From Nocardioides currus (GTDB taxonomy: Bacteria; Actinomycetota; Actinomycetes; Propionibacteriales; Nocardioidaceae): a stretch of DNA of 64,000 nucleotides. The stretch covers positions 186,357 to 250,356 of the forward strand of contig NZ_PYXZ01000003.1 of assembly GCF_003057875.1 (NCBI RefSeq), written 5' to 3'. Below the pieces are notes generated by a model, which searched no databases, was not told the DNA's origin, and saw only the letters and a list, made by a program, of their open reading frames with translations. The first letter of the stretch is position 1; each line of letters starts with the position of its first letter. A program made the position numbers and the translations under genes. Shown piece after piece: positions 9,650 through 18,310 of this stretch.

Positions 9650-11106
9650 GCCAGCCGCTGGTCCGACGCAACGAGTGGCGCGCGCTGCCGGCGCGCGACG
9701 GCTGGACCCCGACGCTGAGCGCCAGCGTCGTCATCCCGACGTGGAGCGCCGACGCGACCCTGCCGTTCGTGCTCGCCGGGCTCGCGGCCCAGACCTACCC
9801 ATCCCACCTGCTCGAGGTCGTCGTCGTCGACGACGGCAACCCGACGCCGGTCAGCCTGCCCGACGTCCGGCCGGAGAACACGAGGGTCGTCCGCGTCGTC
9901 GACGGCTGGGGTCGCGCCAACGCCTGCCACACCGGCGTGCTGGCCAGCGACGGCGAGGTGGTCATGTGGCTGGACGCCGACATGCTCGCCTTCTCCGAGC
10001 ACGTCGAGGCGCAGCTGCGCTGGCACCACGAGATCGACTACGCCGTCGTGCTCGGCACCAAGCGGTTCGTCGACCCCGGGCGGCTCGAAGGCCGCACGCC
10101 CGAGAACGTCCGCGACGCCGTGGCCAGCCACGAGATCGCCGGTGTCTGGGACTGGGACACCGAGGAGACCCACAAGTGGGTCGAGGGGATGTGGCGGCGC
10201 ACGGACGACCTCACCCTCGCCGGTCCGCGGGCGTTCCGGGCCCACGTCGGCGCGACGGGCTCGCTGACGCGCTCGCTCTACGACGCGGCCGGCGGCATGG
10301 CGACGGACCTGCGGCTGGGCGAGGACATGGAGCTCGGGCACCGGCTCGCAGAGGCGGGCGGCGTCCTGATCCCCGAGCACGCGTCGCGCGCGTGGCACCT
10401 CGGGCGCACGCACGTCATGCAGCACCGCGACCAGATCAACCGCTACAACGACGCGTTCCTGGCCAACCTGGTGCCGACGATGCGCCCCAAGCGCAACCGG
10501 CGCGGGCGGCGCTACGACGTGCCCTACCTCGAGGTCGTGCTCGACGCCCGCTCTCGTCCGGCCGACGAGGTCATCGGCGTCGTCGACTCCGTGCTCGACT
10601 CCTCGCTCGACGACCTGCGGGTGGTGCTGCTCGGTGACTGGGCGGAGCTGACCGATGCGCGCCAGTCCCCCCTCGGCGACCCGCAGCTCGAGACCCGGAT
10701 CGTGCACCGGACCTACGCCGGCGACCAGCGCGTGGCGCTCCTCGGCGAGCTGCCGGCGGGCCGGTGCCCGTCGCCGTGGCGGCTCACGCTCGACGGCGTC
10801 GCGCTCGCCCCGGAACCCCCGACGCTCGAGGCGCTGCTCGACGACCTCGAGGCGCACCACGACGGGGCCGCCGTGATCGACGGCGTCGGCCGCCTCGTGC
10901 GCACCGCGGCCGCCGAACGCGTGCTCCGGGTCCAGACCGAGGTCAGCGACGACGCGCTGCACGCGGCGTACGGACTGGTGAGGCTCGGCGCCGACGGCTG
11001 GCTGCCGACCGCCGAGCGGGACGTGCCGCGCTACGAGGGCAAGATGAAGCCGCCGGTGGAGCGGGAGAGCGGCGAGAAGAAGGGACTCTTCGGGCGCCTG
11101 CGCTGA
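9646..11106 (+). CDS. Family 2 glycosyltransferase
   Basis: 486 residues. GT-A signatures are SASVVIPTWSADATLPFVLA (about 26-45), VVVDDGNP with D62, the metal-binding DAD at 110-112 (WLDADML), and the acceptor-side LGEDMELGHRL near 222-232. The C-terminal ~180 residues have no recognisable domain and end in a Lys-rich tail. ATG 9646 is chosen over earlier in-frame codons because it forms an ATGA overlap with the previous gene, the pattern of this cluster. Confidence 0.88.
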   Translation: MSQPLVRRNEWRALPARDGWTPTLSASVVIPTWSADATLPFVLAGLAAQTYPSHLLEVVVVDDGNPTPVSLPDVRPENTRVVRVVDGWGRANACHTGVLASDGEVVMWLDADMLAFSEHVEAQLRWHHEIDYAVVLGTKRFVDPGRLEGRTPENVRDAVASHEIAGVWDWDTEETHKWVEGMWRRTDDLTLAGPRAFRAHVGATGSLTRSLYDAAGGMATDLRLGEDMELGHRLAEAGGVLIPEHASRAWHLGRTHVMQHRDQINRYNDAFLANLVPTMRPKRNRRGRRYDVPYLEVVLDARSRPADEVIGVVDSVLDSSLDDLRVVLLGDWAELTDARQSPLGDPQLETRIVHRTYAGDQRVALLGELPAGRCPSPWRLTLDGVALAPEPPTLEALLDDLEAHHDGAAVIDGVGRLVRTAAAERVLRVQTEVSDDALHAAYGLVRLGADGWLPTAERDVPRYEGKMKPPVERESGEKKGLFGRLR

Positions 11107-11153
11107 GTCGAGTGCGCACGCATGTGCGAAACACGACCGTCAGCGCACTCGAC
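11107..11153. terminator. Hairpin between convergent genes
   Basis: Perfect 11-bp arms GTCGAGTGCGC (11107-11117) and GCGCACTCGAC (11143-11153) immediately after the glycosyltransferase stop and before the 3' end of the convergent dehydrogenase. No U-tract is visible, so it could equally be an interspersed repeat or an RNA-stabilising stem. Confidence 0.5.
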
Positions 11154-11178
11154 CCCGCGGAAGCGGGAGTGGGTGGCC

Positions 11179-12369
11179 TCAGTCGGAGCCGAAGAGATCG
11201 CGCGTGTAGACCTTCTCGCGCACGTCCTCGAGCTCGTCGGCCATCCGGTTGGCCACGATGACGTCGGCCTTCGCCTTGAACTTGTCGAGCTTCTTGTAGA
11301 CCTTCGAGCCGAAGAACTTCCCGTCCTCGTCGAGCTGGTCGGCGGTGAGCTCGGGCTCGAAGACGACGACCTTGATGCCCTTGGCCTTGATCCGCTTCAT
11401 GATCCCCTGCACCGACGACTCGCGGAAGTTGTCGGAGCCGGCCTTCATCAGCAGCCGGTGGATGCCGACGACCTTGGGCTGGCGGTCGAGGATGTCGAAG
11501 GCGACGAAGTCCTTGCGCGTGGTGTTGGCGTCGACGATCGCGGTGATGAGCGTCTGCGGGACCTCGGAGTAGTTGGCGAGCAGCTGGCGCGTGTCCTTGG
11601 GCAGGCAGTAGCCGCCGTACCCGAACGACGGATTGTTGTAGTGCGTGCCGATGCGCGGGTCGAGCCCGACGCCGTCGATGATCTGGCGCGAGGAGAGGCC
11701 GCGCGAGATCGCGAACGAGTCGAGCTCGTTGAAGAACGCGACGCGCATCGCGAGGTAGGTGTTGGCGAAGAGCTTGATCGCCTCGGCCTCGGTGGGGGCG
11801 GTGAAGAGGAGGGGTACGTCGTCGACGTCGGCGCCCTTCACCAGCAGCTCGGCGAAGCGACGGGCGCGGGTCGAGTCCTCGCCGACGACGATCCGCGACG
11901 GGTTGAGGTTGTCGTGCAGCGCACGGCCCTCGCGCAGGAACTCGGGGCTGAAGATCACCTGGTCGGTGCCGAGCCGGGCGCGGACGTCCTCGATGAACCC
12001 GACGGGGATCGTCGACTTCACGACCATCGTCGCCTCGGGCGCGAGCCGTGCGACGTCGGCGATCACGGACTCGACCGAGCCGGTGTTGAAGTAGTTGGTG
12101 ACCTCGTCGTAGTTGGTCGGCGTCGCGATGATCACGAACTCCGCGCCGGCGTAGGCCTCCGCGGGATCCGTGGTGAAGGTCAGCGCGAGGTCCTCGTGCT
12201 CGAGGAAGCGCTCGATGTCCTCGTCGTGGATCGGGCTCCGGCCCTGGCGCAGCCCCTCGACGCGTGCCTCGTCGAGGTCGAGGCCGACGACCTCGTTGTC
12301 GCGCGCGAGCAGGCAGGCCATGGACAGTCCGACGTAGCCGAGGCCGGCGACAGCGATCTTGGTGGTCAC
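11179..12369 (-). CDS. ugd: UDP-glucose/GDP-mannose dehydrogenase family protein
   Basis: 396 residues. The N-terminal NAD-binding loop is [12 protein letters not shown] (residues 5-16), SPEFLREG follows near 137, and the catalytic Cys is C255 in [11 protein letters not shown]. The family performs the two-step NAD-dependent oxidation of a UDP- or GDP-hexose to its uronic acid. The length fits the short UDP-glucose dehydrogenase class. GTG 12369 is chosen because it gives the canonical [12 protein letters not shown] start and overlaps the stop of the upstream aminotransferase (GTGA). It could supply UDP-glucuronate to the adjacent glycan cluster. Confidence 0.93.
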   Translation of the reverse strand: MTTKIAVAGLGYVGLSMACLLARDNEVVGLDLDEARVEGLRQGRSPIHDEDIERFLEHEDLALTFTTDPAEAYAGAEFVIIATPTNYDEVTNYFNTGSVESVIADVARLAPEATMVVKSTIPVGFIEDVRARLGTDQVIFSPEFLREGRALHDNLNPSRIVVGEDSTRARRFAELLVKGADVDDVPLLFTAPTEAEAIKLFANTYLAMRVAFFNELDSFAISRGLSSRQIIDGVGLDPRIGTHYNNPSFGYGGYCLPKDTRQLLANYSEVPQTLITAIVDANTTRKDFVAFDILDRQPKVVGIHRLLMKAGSDNFRESSVQGIMKRIKAKGIKVVVFEPELTADQLDEDGKFFGSKVYKKLDKFKAKADVIVANRMADELEDVREKVYTRDLFGSD

Positions 12370-13529
12370 CGGAGCATCATCCCTGACTGGCCGGACAGCG
12401 CGGTGGCCATGCGGCGAACAATCTCCGTCAGCCGCTCGGGCGAGGTCGCGATGTTGAGGCGCACGTGCCCGGCCGAGCCGGGGTGGTAGTCGTGCCCGGG
12501 CGCGAGCCTGACCTTCCCGCGGTTGAGGCAGGTCGCCGCCGGGTCGCGGTGGCCGTAGGCGCGCAGGTCGAGCCACGCGAGGTACGTCGCCTCGAGCGGT
12601 CGCGTCCGGGCGTCCGGGAGGTGCTCGGCGAGGAGGTCGGCCAGGAGCGTGCGCTGCTGGTCGAGCCGCTCGATCAGTGCGGCCAGCCACGGGTCGCCCA
12701 GGTCGTACGCCGCGACGCTGGCCACGACGCCCAGGGTCGACCACGAGTCGTTGCGGGTCATCGGGGCGGCGAAGATCCGGTCGCGGGTCGCGTCGTCGCC
12801 GGTGACGAGCTGGGCGCACTTGAGTCCGGCGGTGTTGAAGGCCTTGGACGCGGCGACGAGCGCGACGGCGTGGTCGGCGGTGCCGTCGAGGCTGAGGTAG
12901 GGCACGTGCTCCGCGCCGGGCAGCACGAGGGGCGCGTGGATCTCGTCGCTGATCACGCGTGCGCCGTACCTCACGACGACGTCGCGGATGCGCTCGAGCT
13001 CGGCCCGGGTGAACACCCGCCCCCATGGGTTGTGCGGCTGGGTGAGGACCAGCGTGCGCGCCCCGTCGCGCAGCGCGGCTTCGAGCGCGTCGAGGTCGAT
13101 GCCGGCGCGCTCGCTGTCGGGGTCGAGGACGAGGTCGACCCGCTCGCGGCCGGTGATCTCGGCGAGGTCGAGCTGGGGCGGGTAGGCCGGCACCGGCAGC
13201 ACGACCGGCGCGTCCTCGCTGAGGACGTCGAGCGCGAGGCGCATCCCCTGCGAGACGTCGACGACCGGGACGACGTGGTCGGGGTCGACGGTGTGGCCGA
13301 CGTGCCGCTGCGCCCATTCGGAGTAGGCGCGACCGAGCTCGCCGCCCGACTCGTACGGCGGGTAGCCGGTCCGGCTCGCCCGCACCGCGTCCACGAGCGC
13401 GTCGGTGAGGACGTCGGCCGTCGCGTAGTCCATCTCCGCGACCCAGGCGGGGATCACCCCCGGCTCGGTCTGTCCCCACTTGAGGACCAGGGCGGCGCGG
13501 GCTTCGTCGTCGGTGAGGTCGCGGATCAC
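12366..13529 (-). CDS. MalY/PatB-type PLP-dependent C-S lyase or aminotransferase
   Basis: 387 residues, fold-type I PLP enzyme. [11 protein letters not shown] (about 163-173) and SDEIHAPLV (194-202) are typical of the MalY/PatB branch, with the Schiff-base Lys at K229 in [11 protein letters not shown]. That branch cleaves cystathionine or related thioethers; some members are regulators. GTG 13529 is chosen over an upstream codon because TAGGGT lies exactly 7 bases before it and the residues before it are low-complexity. It overlaps the downstream dehydrogenase by four bases although the functions look unrelated. Confidence 0.87.
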   Translation of the reverse strand: MIRDLTDDEARAALVLKWGQTEPGVIPAWVAEMDYATADVLTDALVDAVRASRTGYPPYESGGELGRAYSEWAQRHVGHTVDPDHVVPVVDVSQGMRLALDVLSEDAPVVLPVPAYPPQLDLAEITGRERVDLVLDPDSERAGIDLDALEAALRDGARTLVLTQPHNPWGRVFTRAELERIRDVVVRYGARVISDEIHAPLVLPGAEHVPYLSLDGTADHAVALVAASKAFNTAGLKCAQLVTGDDATRDRIFAAPMTRNDSWSTLGVVASVAAYDLGDPWLAALIERLDQQRTLLADLLAEHLPDARTRPLEATYLAWLDLRAYGHRDPAATCLNRGKVRLAPGHDYHPGSAGHVRLNIATSPERLTEIVRRMATALSGQSGMMLR

Positions 13530-13542
13530 GCTCTCGACCCTA
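13527..13542 (-). promoter_or_regulatory. Leaderless-type -10 for the MalY-like gene
   Basis: TAGGGT on the minus strand (13542-13537), 7 bases, then GTG 13529. Confidence 0.5.
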
Positions 13543-13684
13543 GGGGCCGGACCCTCGGATGGTGCGCCCGCGGAGACACGCGGGCGATGCTCCCCCGGAG
13601 CGGGCGTCGGCACGCTCAGCTCGGCCCGCCGGCCTGACCAATGCCCGCGCGCCTACGCGGAGCTGATCGTTTGCCGCGTCTCGC

Positions 13685-13699
13685 TACGGTCCGATCATG
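13685..13699 (+). promoter_or_regulatory. Leaderless-type -10 for the 46-residue gene
   Basis: TACGGT (13685-13690), 6 bases, then ATG 13697. Confidence 0.45.
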
Positions 13700-13837
13700 G
13701 GAATGATGAAGAAGGTCGCCGCCCTCGGAGTGGCCAAGAAGGTCTACGACGAGGCGCGCAAGCCCCACAACCAGGCCAAGATCAAGCAGGCCGTGCAGCA
13801 GGTGAGGAACCGTCGCAGCCAGGGTCGCTCCTCCTGA
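13697..13837 (+). CDS. Small basic protein, 46 residues
   Basis: MGMMKKVAALGVAKKVYDEA begins the product, which is rich in Lys, Arg and Gln and has no Cys or membrane segment. It looks helical and basic, suggesting a nucleic-acid or membrane-surface contact, but no family is recognised. Support comes from a leaderless-type -10 exactly 6 bases before the ATG, good high-GC third-position codon use, and its own slot between two genes. The next gene (PspC) has a clear Shine-Dalgarno site, so the two are probably separate. Confidence 0.6.
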   Translation: MGMMKKVAALGVAKKVYDEARKPHNQAKIKQAVQQVRNRRSQGRSS

Positions 13838-13926
13838 GGCAGGGGTCGGTTCAGGGCTGATCCCGATGGTCCGGGGCGAGGCGAGGGAGCACGCTGGTGG
13901 GACCAGTCCAGCCACGGAGGAACACC

Positions 13927-14181
13927 ATGACCGAGATCCGATCCACCCTCGCCCAGCAGGGCCTCATCCGTCCTCGTGACGGCAAGATCCTCGGCGGCGT
14001 GTGCGCCGGGGTCGGTCGGCGGTTCGGCCTGACACCGTGGATCTCGCGGCTGCTGTTCGTGCTGCTGCTGATGGTGGTCCCGGGCAGCCAGCTGCTGATC
14101 TACCCGGTGCTGTGGATCCTGATGCCGGCGGAGGAGAACGTCTTCCCGGAGGCCGGCCCCTCGGCGTACCCCGCCGCCTGA
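13927..14181 (+). CDS. PspC-domain membrane protein
   Basis: 84 residues. PRDGKILGGVCAGVGRRFGL (about 16-35) is the classic PspC start, followed by one long hydrophobic segment (about 40-66, FVLLLMVVPGSQLLIYPVLW) and an acidic tail. PspC proteins sit in the cytoplasmic membrane and take part in envelope-stress signalling; short actinobacterial versions often have unknown partners. ATG 13927 is preceded by GGAGG at a normal distance. It is followed within 25 bases by FabH, which has its own promoter. Confidence 0.92.
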   Translation: MTEIRSTLAQQGLIRPRDGKILGGVCAGVGRRFGLTPWISRLLFVLLLMVVPGSQLLIYPVLWILMPAEENVFPEAGPSAYPAA

Positions 14182-14190
14182 CCGCCCGCC

Positions 14191-14205
14191 TATGCTCGCG
14201 TGATG
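14191..14205 (+). promoter_or_regulatory. Leaderless-type -10 for fabH
   Basis: TATGCT (14191-14196), 6 bases, then ATG 14203. This favours ATG 14203 over the adjacent GTG 14200. Confidence 0.5.
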
Positions 14206-15198
14206 ACCATCACGCAGGCCACCGAGATCACGCACGCGGCGATGCTGGGCCTGGGGGTCTACCGGCCCGAGCGCGTCGTCACCAACGACGAGATATGCGA
14301 GGTCCTCGACTCGAACGACGAGTGGATCCAGACCCGCTCCGGCATCAGGACCCGCCGGTTCGCCGGTGAGGGCGAGGGCCTGCTCGACATGGCGACCACC
14401 GCCGCCGAGCGGGCGCTCGCCGTGTCGGGCGTCGGCATCGACCAGGTCGGTTGCGTGATCGTGGCGACCTCGACGCATCCCGAGCACACGCCGGCCTCCG
14501 CGCCGCAGGTCGCGACCCGCCTCGGGTCGACGGCCGCGGCCTTCGACGTCTCGGCGGGATGCGCCGGCTTCTGCCACGCGCTCGGCCTCGCGTCCGCGAT
14601 GGTCCGCTCCGGCGCCGAGACGCACGTGCTGGTGATCGGCGTCGAGCAGCTCAGCAAGTTCATGGACCCGACCGACCGCGGGACGGCGTTCATCTTCGCC
14701 GACGGTGCGGGCGCGGTCGTCGTGGGTCCGGCCGACGCGACCGGGATCGGCCCGACGGCGTGGGGCTCGGACGGTTCGCAGGCGCACGTGATCACGCAGA
14801 CGCCGAGCTGCCTCGGCGGTCACCAGGTCGAGGACCCGGTCGTGCAGATGGAGGGTACGGCGGTCTTCCGCTGGGCGCCGTTCGCGATGGCCGACGTGGC
14901 GCACCAGGCGCTGGCCGCGGCGGGCGTCGGGGTCGACGACCTCGACGCCTTCGTCCCGCACCAGGCGAACCTCCGCATCACGCAGACCCTGTCGCGCAAC
15001 ATCAAGCTCCCCGAGACCGTCGCCGTCGCCACCGACGTCGTCGACTCGGGCAACACCTCCGCCGCCTCCGTCCCGCTCGCGATCGAGGCGATGCTGCGCA
15101 AGGGCGAGGCGAAGGCGGGCGACCTCGCGCTGCTGATCGCGTTCGGGGCCGGACTGAGCTACGCCGGCCAGGTCGTCACGCTGCCGCCGATCGAGTGA
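14203..15198 (+). CDS. fabH: Beta-ketoacyl-ACP synthase III
   Basis: 331 residues, standard FabH length. The catalytic triad is visible: C120 in SAGCAGF, H253 in VPHQANLRI and N284 in SGNTSAAS. The enzyme condenses an acyl-CoA starter with malonyl-ACP to begin fatty acid synthesis. It stands alone rather than in a fab cluster, so it could be a second copy with a special starter preference or serve a secondary pathway; the sequence does not decide. An Asp-Arg-Gly loop (PTDRGTAF) matches typical FabH rather than HMG-CoA synthase. Confidence 0.95.
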   Translation: MTITQATEITHAAMLGLGVYRPERVVTNDEICEVLDSNDEWIQTRSGIRTRRFAGEGEGLLDMATTAAERALAVSGVGIDQVGCVIVATSTHPEHTPASAPQVATRLGSTAAAFDVSAGCAGFCHALGLASAMVRSGAETHVLVIGVEQLSKFMDPTDRGTAFIFADGAGAVVVGPADATGIGPTAWGSDGSQAHVITQTPSCLGGHQVEDPVVQMEGTAVFRWAPFAMADVAHQALAAAGVGVDDLDAFVPHQANLRITQTLSRNIKLPETVAVATDVVDSGNTSAASVPLAIEAMLRKGEAKAGDLALLIAFGAGLSYAGQVVTLPPIE

Positions 15199-15205
15199 CG
15201 AGACG

Positions 15206-15553
15206 CTAGGACCTCATCAGCCGTCGCCCTCGGTGCACCGCAACGGCCGCCAGCGCCGTACACACCCCGGCGGCGACGATGCCGCGCGGCAGCTCGCCGC
15301 GGGACCGGCGGCTGAGGAGAGCGCGGCCGGACTGGCTGGAGAGCACCGATCCGTTGCTCTGGTGCGACAGCGCCGAGCCCGAGCTCTGGTGGGACAGCAC
15401 GCTCGCGACCGACATCGACGACCCGATCGACACGGCCGACGCGAACGAGAAGAGGCTGCCGACCGACGCGAACGAGGCGGCGCTGCCGATCGACAGCACC
15501 GAGTCCTGCGAGCAGATCGACAGGATGGAGTTCTCGGACCAGAGGGACCACAC
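15206..15553 (-). CDS. Tripeptide-repeat (Ser-x-x) protein with C-terminal membrane segment
   Basis: 115 residues, family not recognised. From residue 3 to 84 every third residue is serine (27 of 28 positions; residue 78 is Ala), for example SVLSIGSAASFASVGSLFS. The two residues between serines are mostly hydrophobic in the first half and more polar (HQ, NG, SQ) in the second. After an Arg-rich patch (RRSRGELPRG) comes a hydrophobic helix (about 92-107) and a basic tail, suggesting a membrane anchor. Strict period-3 spacing suggests a beta-solenoid or other extended repeat fold (inference). GTG 15553 is chosen because TACGCT lies 7 bases upstream; GTG 15577 would add eight residues. Confidence 0.65.
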   Translation of the reverse strand: MWSLWSENSILSICSQDSVLSIGSAASFASVGSLFSFASAVSIGSSMSVASVLSHQSSGSALSHQSNGSVLSSQSGRALLSRRSRGELPRGIVAAGVCTALAAVAVHRGRRLMRS

Positions 15554-15566
15554 GCCTCGCAGCGTA
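15551..15566 (-). promoter_or_regulatory. Leaderless-type -10 for the Ser-repeat gene
   Basis: TACGCT on the minus strand (15566-15561), 7 bases, then GTG 15553. Confidence 0.45.
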
Positions 15567-15573
15567 GACCCGC

Positions 15574-16161
15574 TCACTCGTCGCGATTGGCCCACGCGGC
15601 GGCGCCGACCCCGAACAGCACCGGCCACAGGGCCAGCCGCTCGAGCCCACCGGAGACCGCGGAGTCCTCGCCCGACACGATGAACCCGATCGCGGCCGCG
15701 GCCGTCACGACGCCGGTCGCCGCGAGCGCCCTGGCCAGCCACGGGCGCCGGTGCTTGAGCCGGTGCCCGAGGGCGAGGAGGGCGAGCGGCTGCGCCACGA
15801 ACAGCGGCGTCGCGGCGATCGCGTGCAGGGTCGCTTCCTGGTCGAGCGGCGCCAGACCGGTGGCCACCGAGCTCAGTCCGGAGACGACGAGCAGCCCGGT
15901 CGCGACCGGACCCATCGTGCGCGCGGACAGGGCCGCGCCCCCGGCCAGCAGTGCGCCGTACCCGATGAAGGAGCCGTTCATCACCTCGTGCCGCGGGGAG
16001 CAGTACGCCGCCGCGCAGCCGACCTCGCCGAGCTTGCTCACCGAGTCGGCGAGGAAGCTGTAGCCGCCCGTCGTCGCGGCGGCGGTGACGACCTCGGTCG
16101 CGATGTAAGTCGGGCGGACGAGCAGGGCGAGGGCGCCGAGGCGCGCGGCAGTCGAGGTCAC
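15574..16161 (-). CDS. DUF998-family membrane protein
   Basis: About 195 residues with six hydrophobic segments, matching DUF998 proteins (function unknown). Conserved-looking features are YSFLADSVSKLGE near the N-terminus and APLDQEATLHAIAA in the middle. It sits directly upstream of the Ser-x-x repeat gene on the same strand, but that gene has its own -10. GTG 16161 is chosen because TACGTT lies 6 bases upstream; GTG 16167 would add two residues. Confidence 0.85.
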   Translation of the reverse strand: MTSTAARLGALALLVRPTYIATEVVTAAATTGGYSFLADSVSKLGEVGCAAAYCSPRHEVMNGSFIGYGALLAGGAALSARTMGPVATGLLVVSGLSSVATGLAPLDQEATLHAIAATPLFVAQPLALLALGHRLKHRRPWLARALAATGVVTAAAAIGFIVSGEDSAVSGGLERLALWPVLFGVGAAAWANRDE

Positions 16162-16173
16162 GGGCACAACGTA
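16159..16173 (-). promoter_or_regulatory. Leaderless-type -10 for the DUF998 gene
   Basis: TACGTT on the minus strand (16173-16168), 6 bases, then GTG 16161. Confidence 0.4.
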
Positions 16174-16254
16174 GACCGCGCCGAGTCACACATCGCTCGC
16201 GCGCTTCGTCAACCAGTCGAGAGCACACCCACCGACCGGACGAAGGAGACGACC

Positions 16255-16689
16255 ATGAGCACCACCGAGAACGGGTTCACCGACGAGGAACGGGCCGCCA
16301 TGAAGGCGCGGGCCGGCGAGGTGAAGGCCGCACGTGGGCGCGGGAGCAACAAGCAGGCCGCCGAGGCGCAGGCCGTCCTCGACGCCATCGCCGCGCTGCC
16401 GACCGAGGACCGCACGCTGGCCGAGAAGCTGCACGCGCTGGTGTCCGAGGTGGCGCCGGAGCTGACCCACAAGACGTGGTACGGGATGCCGGCCTACTTC
16501 AAGGACGGCAAGATCCTCTGCTACTTCAAGGCCGCGGGGAAGTTCAAGACCCGCTACGCGCAGTTCGGCTTCGAGGACGCCGCCCAGCTCGACGACGGCA
16601 ACGTCTGGCCGACCGTCTTCGCCGTCACCGACCTGTCCGACGCCGACCTCGCATCGATCGGCGAGCGGGTGCGCACGGCCGTCGGCTGA
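16255..16689 (+). CDS. DUF1801/YdhG-like protein
   Basis: 144 residues. The C-terminal ~100 residues (KLHALVSEVAPELTHKTWYG, then PAYFKDGKILCYFKAAGKFK) have the DUF1801 fold typical of YdhG/YjbR-like small proteins with unknown activity. The N-terminal 40 residues are charged and helical (EERAAMKARAGEVKAARGRG). AAGGAG lies 7-8 bases before ATG 16255, fixing the start. Divergent from the DUF998 gene; no functional partner is evident. Confidence 0.85.
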   Translation: MSTTENGFTDEERAAMKARAGEVKAARGRGSNKQAAEAQAVLDAIAALPTEDRTLAEKLHALVSEVAPELTHKTWYGMPAYFKDGKILCYFKAAGKFKTRYAQFGFEDAAQLDDGNVWPTVFAVTDLSDADLASIGERVRTAVG

Positions 16690-16763
16690 GCAGCTCGCAA
16701 ACAGATGCAACCTGCCGTGGGGTGGTCGCGTCCTGACGATGACAACCACCACCGGGAGAGAAC

Positions 16764-17393
16764 ATGAACACCAGCACCACCCTGGGGGCCAAGGCCCTCG
16801 CCACCGTCGCCCTGCTCGCAGTGACCCTCGCGCCGACTGCCGTCACCGGCTCGGCCGCAGGGGCAGCGAGCAGCGAGCGGTCCGCCGCGCCGCGCACCGA
16901 GCTCACCTTCACCGTCGACGACTGCGAGGGCTGCGAGCTGCAGCTGACCAGCGCGCTCGGCACCCTCGCCGAGGCCGACGCGGGTGAGGTCGACATCTGG
17001 AGCTCGAAGACCCGCACCGTCCGGGACGGCTCGGTGACGTTCGACGTCCCGACCCGACGCACGTGGGGGATGTCGGTCGCCGTCCGGGCGCCGTGGGAGG
17101 GCTTCACCGGCTACCGCACGACCGTGGCCTGGCGCTACAACGGCAACCGGCAGGGAGACCCCGTCACCCTCGAGCAGGCCGTGACGAAGAAGCGCGCCTC
17201 CGCCTGCTGGGAGGGCGTGCGCAGCCGTGAGGCGACCGTCCCCCTCGTCGTCGAGAAGGTCCGGGTCGAGGGCGTGAAGAAGCAGGTCAACGGCAGCATC
17301 GCGTTCGTGCCGGTCACCCAGAGCTGGCTGCGTCCGATGCGTGAGGTCTGGGACGGCGTGCTGGGCTCGCAGGACGTCAACATCTGCCACTGA
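16764..17393 (+). CDS. Secreted protein of unknown function
   Basis: 209 residues. The signal peptide has a positive start, hydrophobic core ALATVALLAVTLAPTAVTG and a likely cleavage after GSAAGA. The mature part begins with VDDCEGCELQL, a CxxC-like pair, and has two more Cys (CWEGV and a near-C-terminal NICH), so one or two disulphides are likely. The predicted fold is beta-rich. No family is recognised. GGGAGAG lies 8 bases before the ATG. Confidence 0.8.
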   Translation: MNTSTTLGAKALATVALLAVTLAPTAVTGSAAGAASSERSAAPRTELTFTVDDCEGCELQLTSALGTLAEADAGEVDIWSSKTRTVRDGSVTFDVPTRRTWGMSVAVRAPWEGFTGYRTTVAWRYNGNRQGDPVTLEQAVTKKRASACWEGVRSREATVPLVVEKVRVEGVKKQVNGSIAFVPVTQSWLRPMREVWDGVLGSQDVNICH

Positions 17394-17434
17394 TTGCACT
17401 GGCGGATTCGGTGGTCGCGGCGGCCACCGAGTCC

Positions 17435-17449
17435 TACAGTGACCGGATG
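17435..17449 (+). promoter_or_regulatory. Leaderless-type -10 for the MEDS-STAS gene
   Basis: TACAGT (17435-17440), 6 bases, then ATG 17447, which sets the start of the gene. Confidence 0.5.
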
Positions 17450-18310
17450 GGGCCGGGGCGGCAGGGAACGACAGCAGTTCTCGACTCCCTCGTGCCCGGG
17501 ACGCACCTCTGCGCGTTCCACCGCGACGACGACGAGCAGACGCGTGTCGCGGCCACCTTCATCGGCCAGGGCCTCTCGGACGGCGACCAGCTGATGTACG
17601 TCGGCACCGACGACCAGGTCCACGCCCTGCTCCGTGCGCTGCCGGACGAGGTGGACGCGAGGTCGGCGCTCGCCGTCGGCCAGCTGCTCGTGACGTCGTT
17701 CGCCGATGCCTACGGCACGCGCCGGCCCGGCGACCTGACCACCGTCGCCGACGGGTTCCGTGCCGCGGCCGAGCTCAGCCGCACGCGCGGGTTCGCGGGA
17801 CTGCGGGTCGCGGCCCAGATGGACGGACTCGTCCCGCTCCTCGGCTCGAGCGAGGAGGTCGTGCGCTGGGAGCGGATGTCGACCGGGCTGCAGCGGGAGA
17901 TCGGCGTCAGCTCGGTCTGCCTGTACGACGCGTCCCGGCTCGACGAGGAGCTGCTCGACCTGCTCGCCGGTGAGCACAGCGGCTTCTCCCCGCAGGTCTC
18001 GCCGACCCCGCAGGCCAGGTTCCTGGCCCTCGAGCACCCGTGGGGGTTGCGGATCAGCGGCGAGGTCGACCTCGCCAACCGAGAGCTGCTGCGCCGGATG
18101 CTCCTTGCGCGTGGTGCGGTCCTGCCGCAGCTGCACGTCGACCTGACGGGGTTGGCGTTCGCCGACGTGGGCAGCGTGTCGATCCTCCGGTCGGTGGCGG
18201 CGGAGCTGCCCGACGACGGCTGGCTCGTCCTCAGCGGTGTGCCTGACGGCGTACGCCGCATCCTCGCCGTCACCGGCCTGGGCCACGAGCGCCTGAGGTT
18301 CGCATCGTGA
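17447..18310 (+). CDS. MEDS-domain plus STAS-domain signalling protein
   Basis: 287 residues. Residues ~1-175 match the MEDS (DcmR-type sensory) domain, starting LVPGTHLCAFHRDDDEQTRV. The C-terminal ~90 residues look like a STAS anti-sigma-factor-antagonist domain: GLRISGEVDLANRELL followed by LHVDLTGLAFADVGSVSILR. The Ser in the last motif sits where RsbV-type proteins are phosphorylated. The stop overlaps the GTG of the next gene, a MEDS plus kinase-ATPase protein, so the pair should form a partner-switching module. Signal and target sigma factor are not visible. Confidence 0.85.
   Translation: MGPGRQGTTAVLDSLVPGTHLCAFHRDDDEQTRVAATFIGQGLSDGDQLMYVGTDDQVHALLRALPDEVDARSALAVGQLLVTSFADAYGTRRPGDLTTVADGFRAAAELSRTRGFAGLRVAAQMDGLVPLLGSSEEVVRWERMSTGLQREIGVSSVCLYDASRLDEELLDLLAGEHSGFSPQVSPTPQARFLALEHPWGLRISGEVDLANRELLRRMLLARGAVLPQLHVDLTGLAFADVGSVSILRSVAAELPDDGWLVLSGVPDGVRRILAVTGLGHERLRFAS

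Noticed and set aside
11122..13637. Long forward frames opposite the UDP-sugar dehydrogenase and MalY-like genes
   Set aside because: Antisense shadows with no domains; the minus-strand genes have intact motifs.
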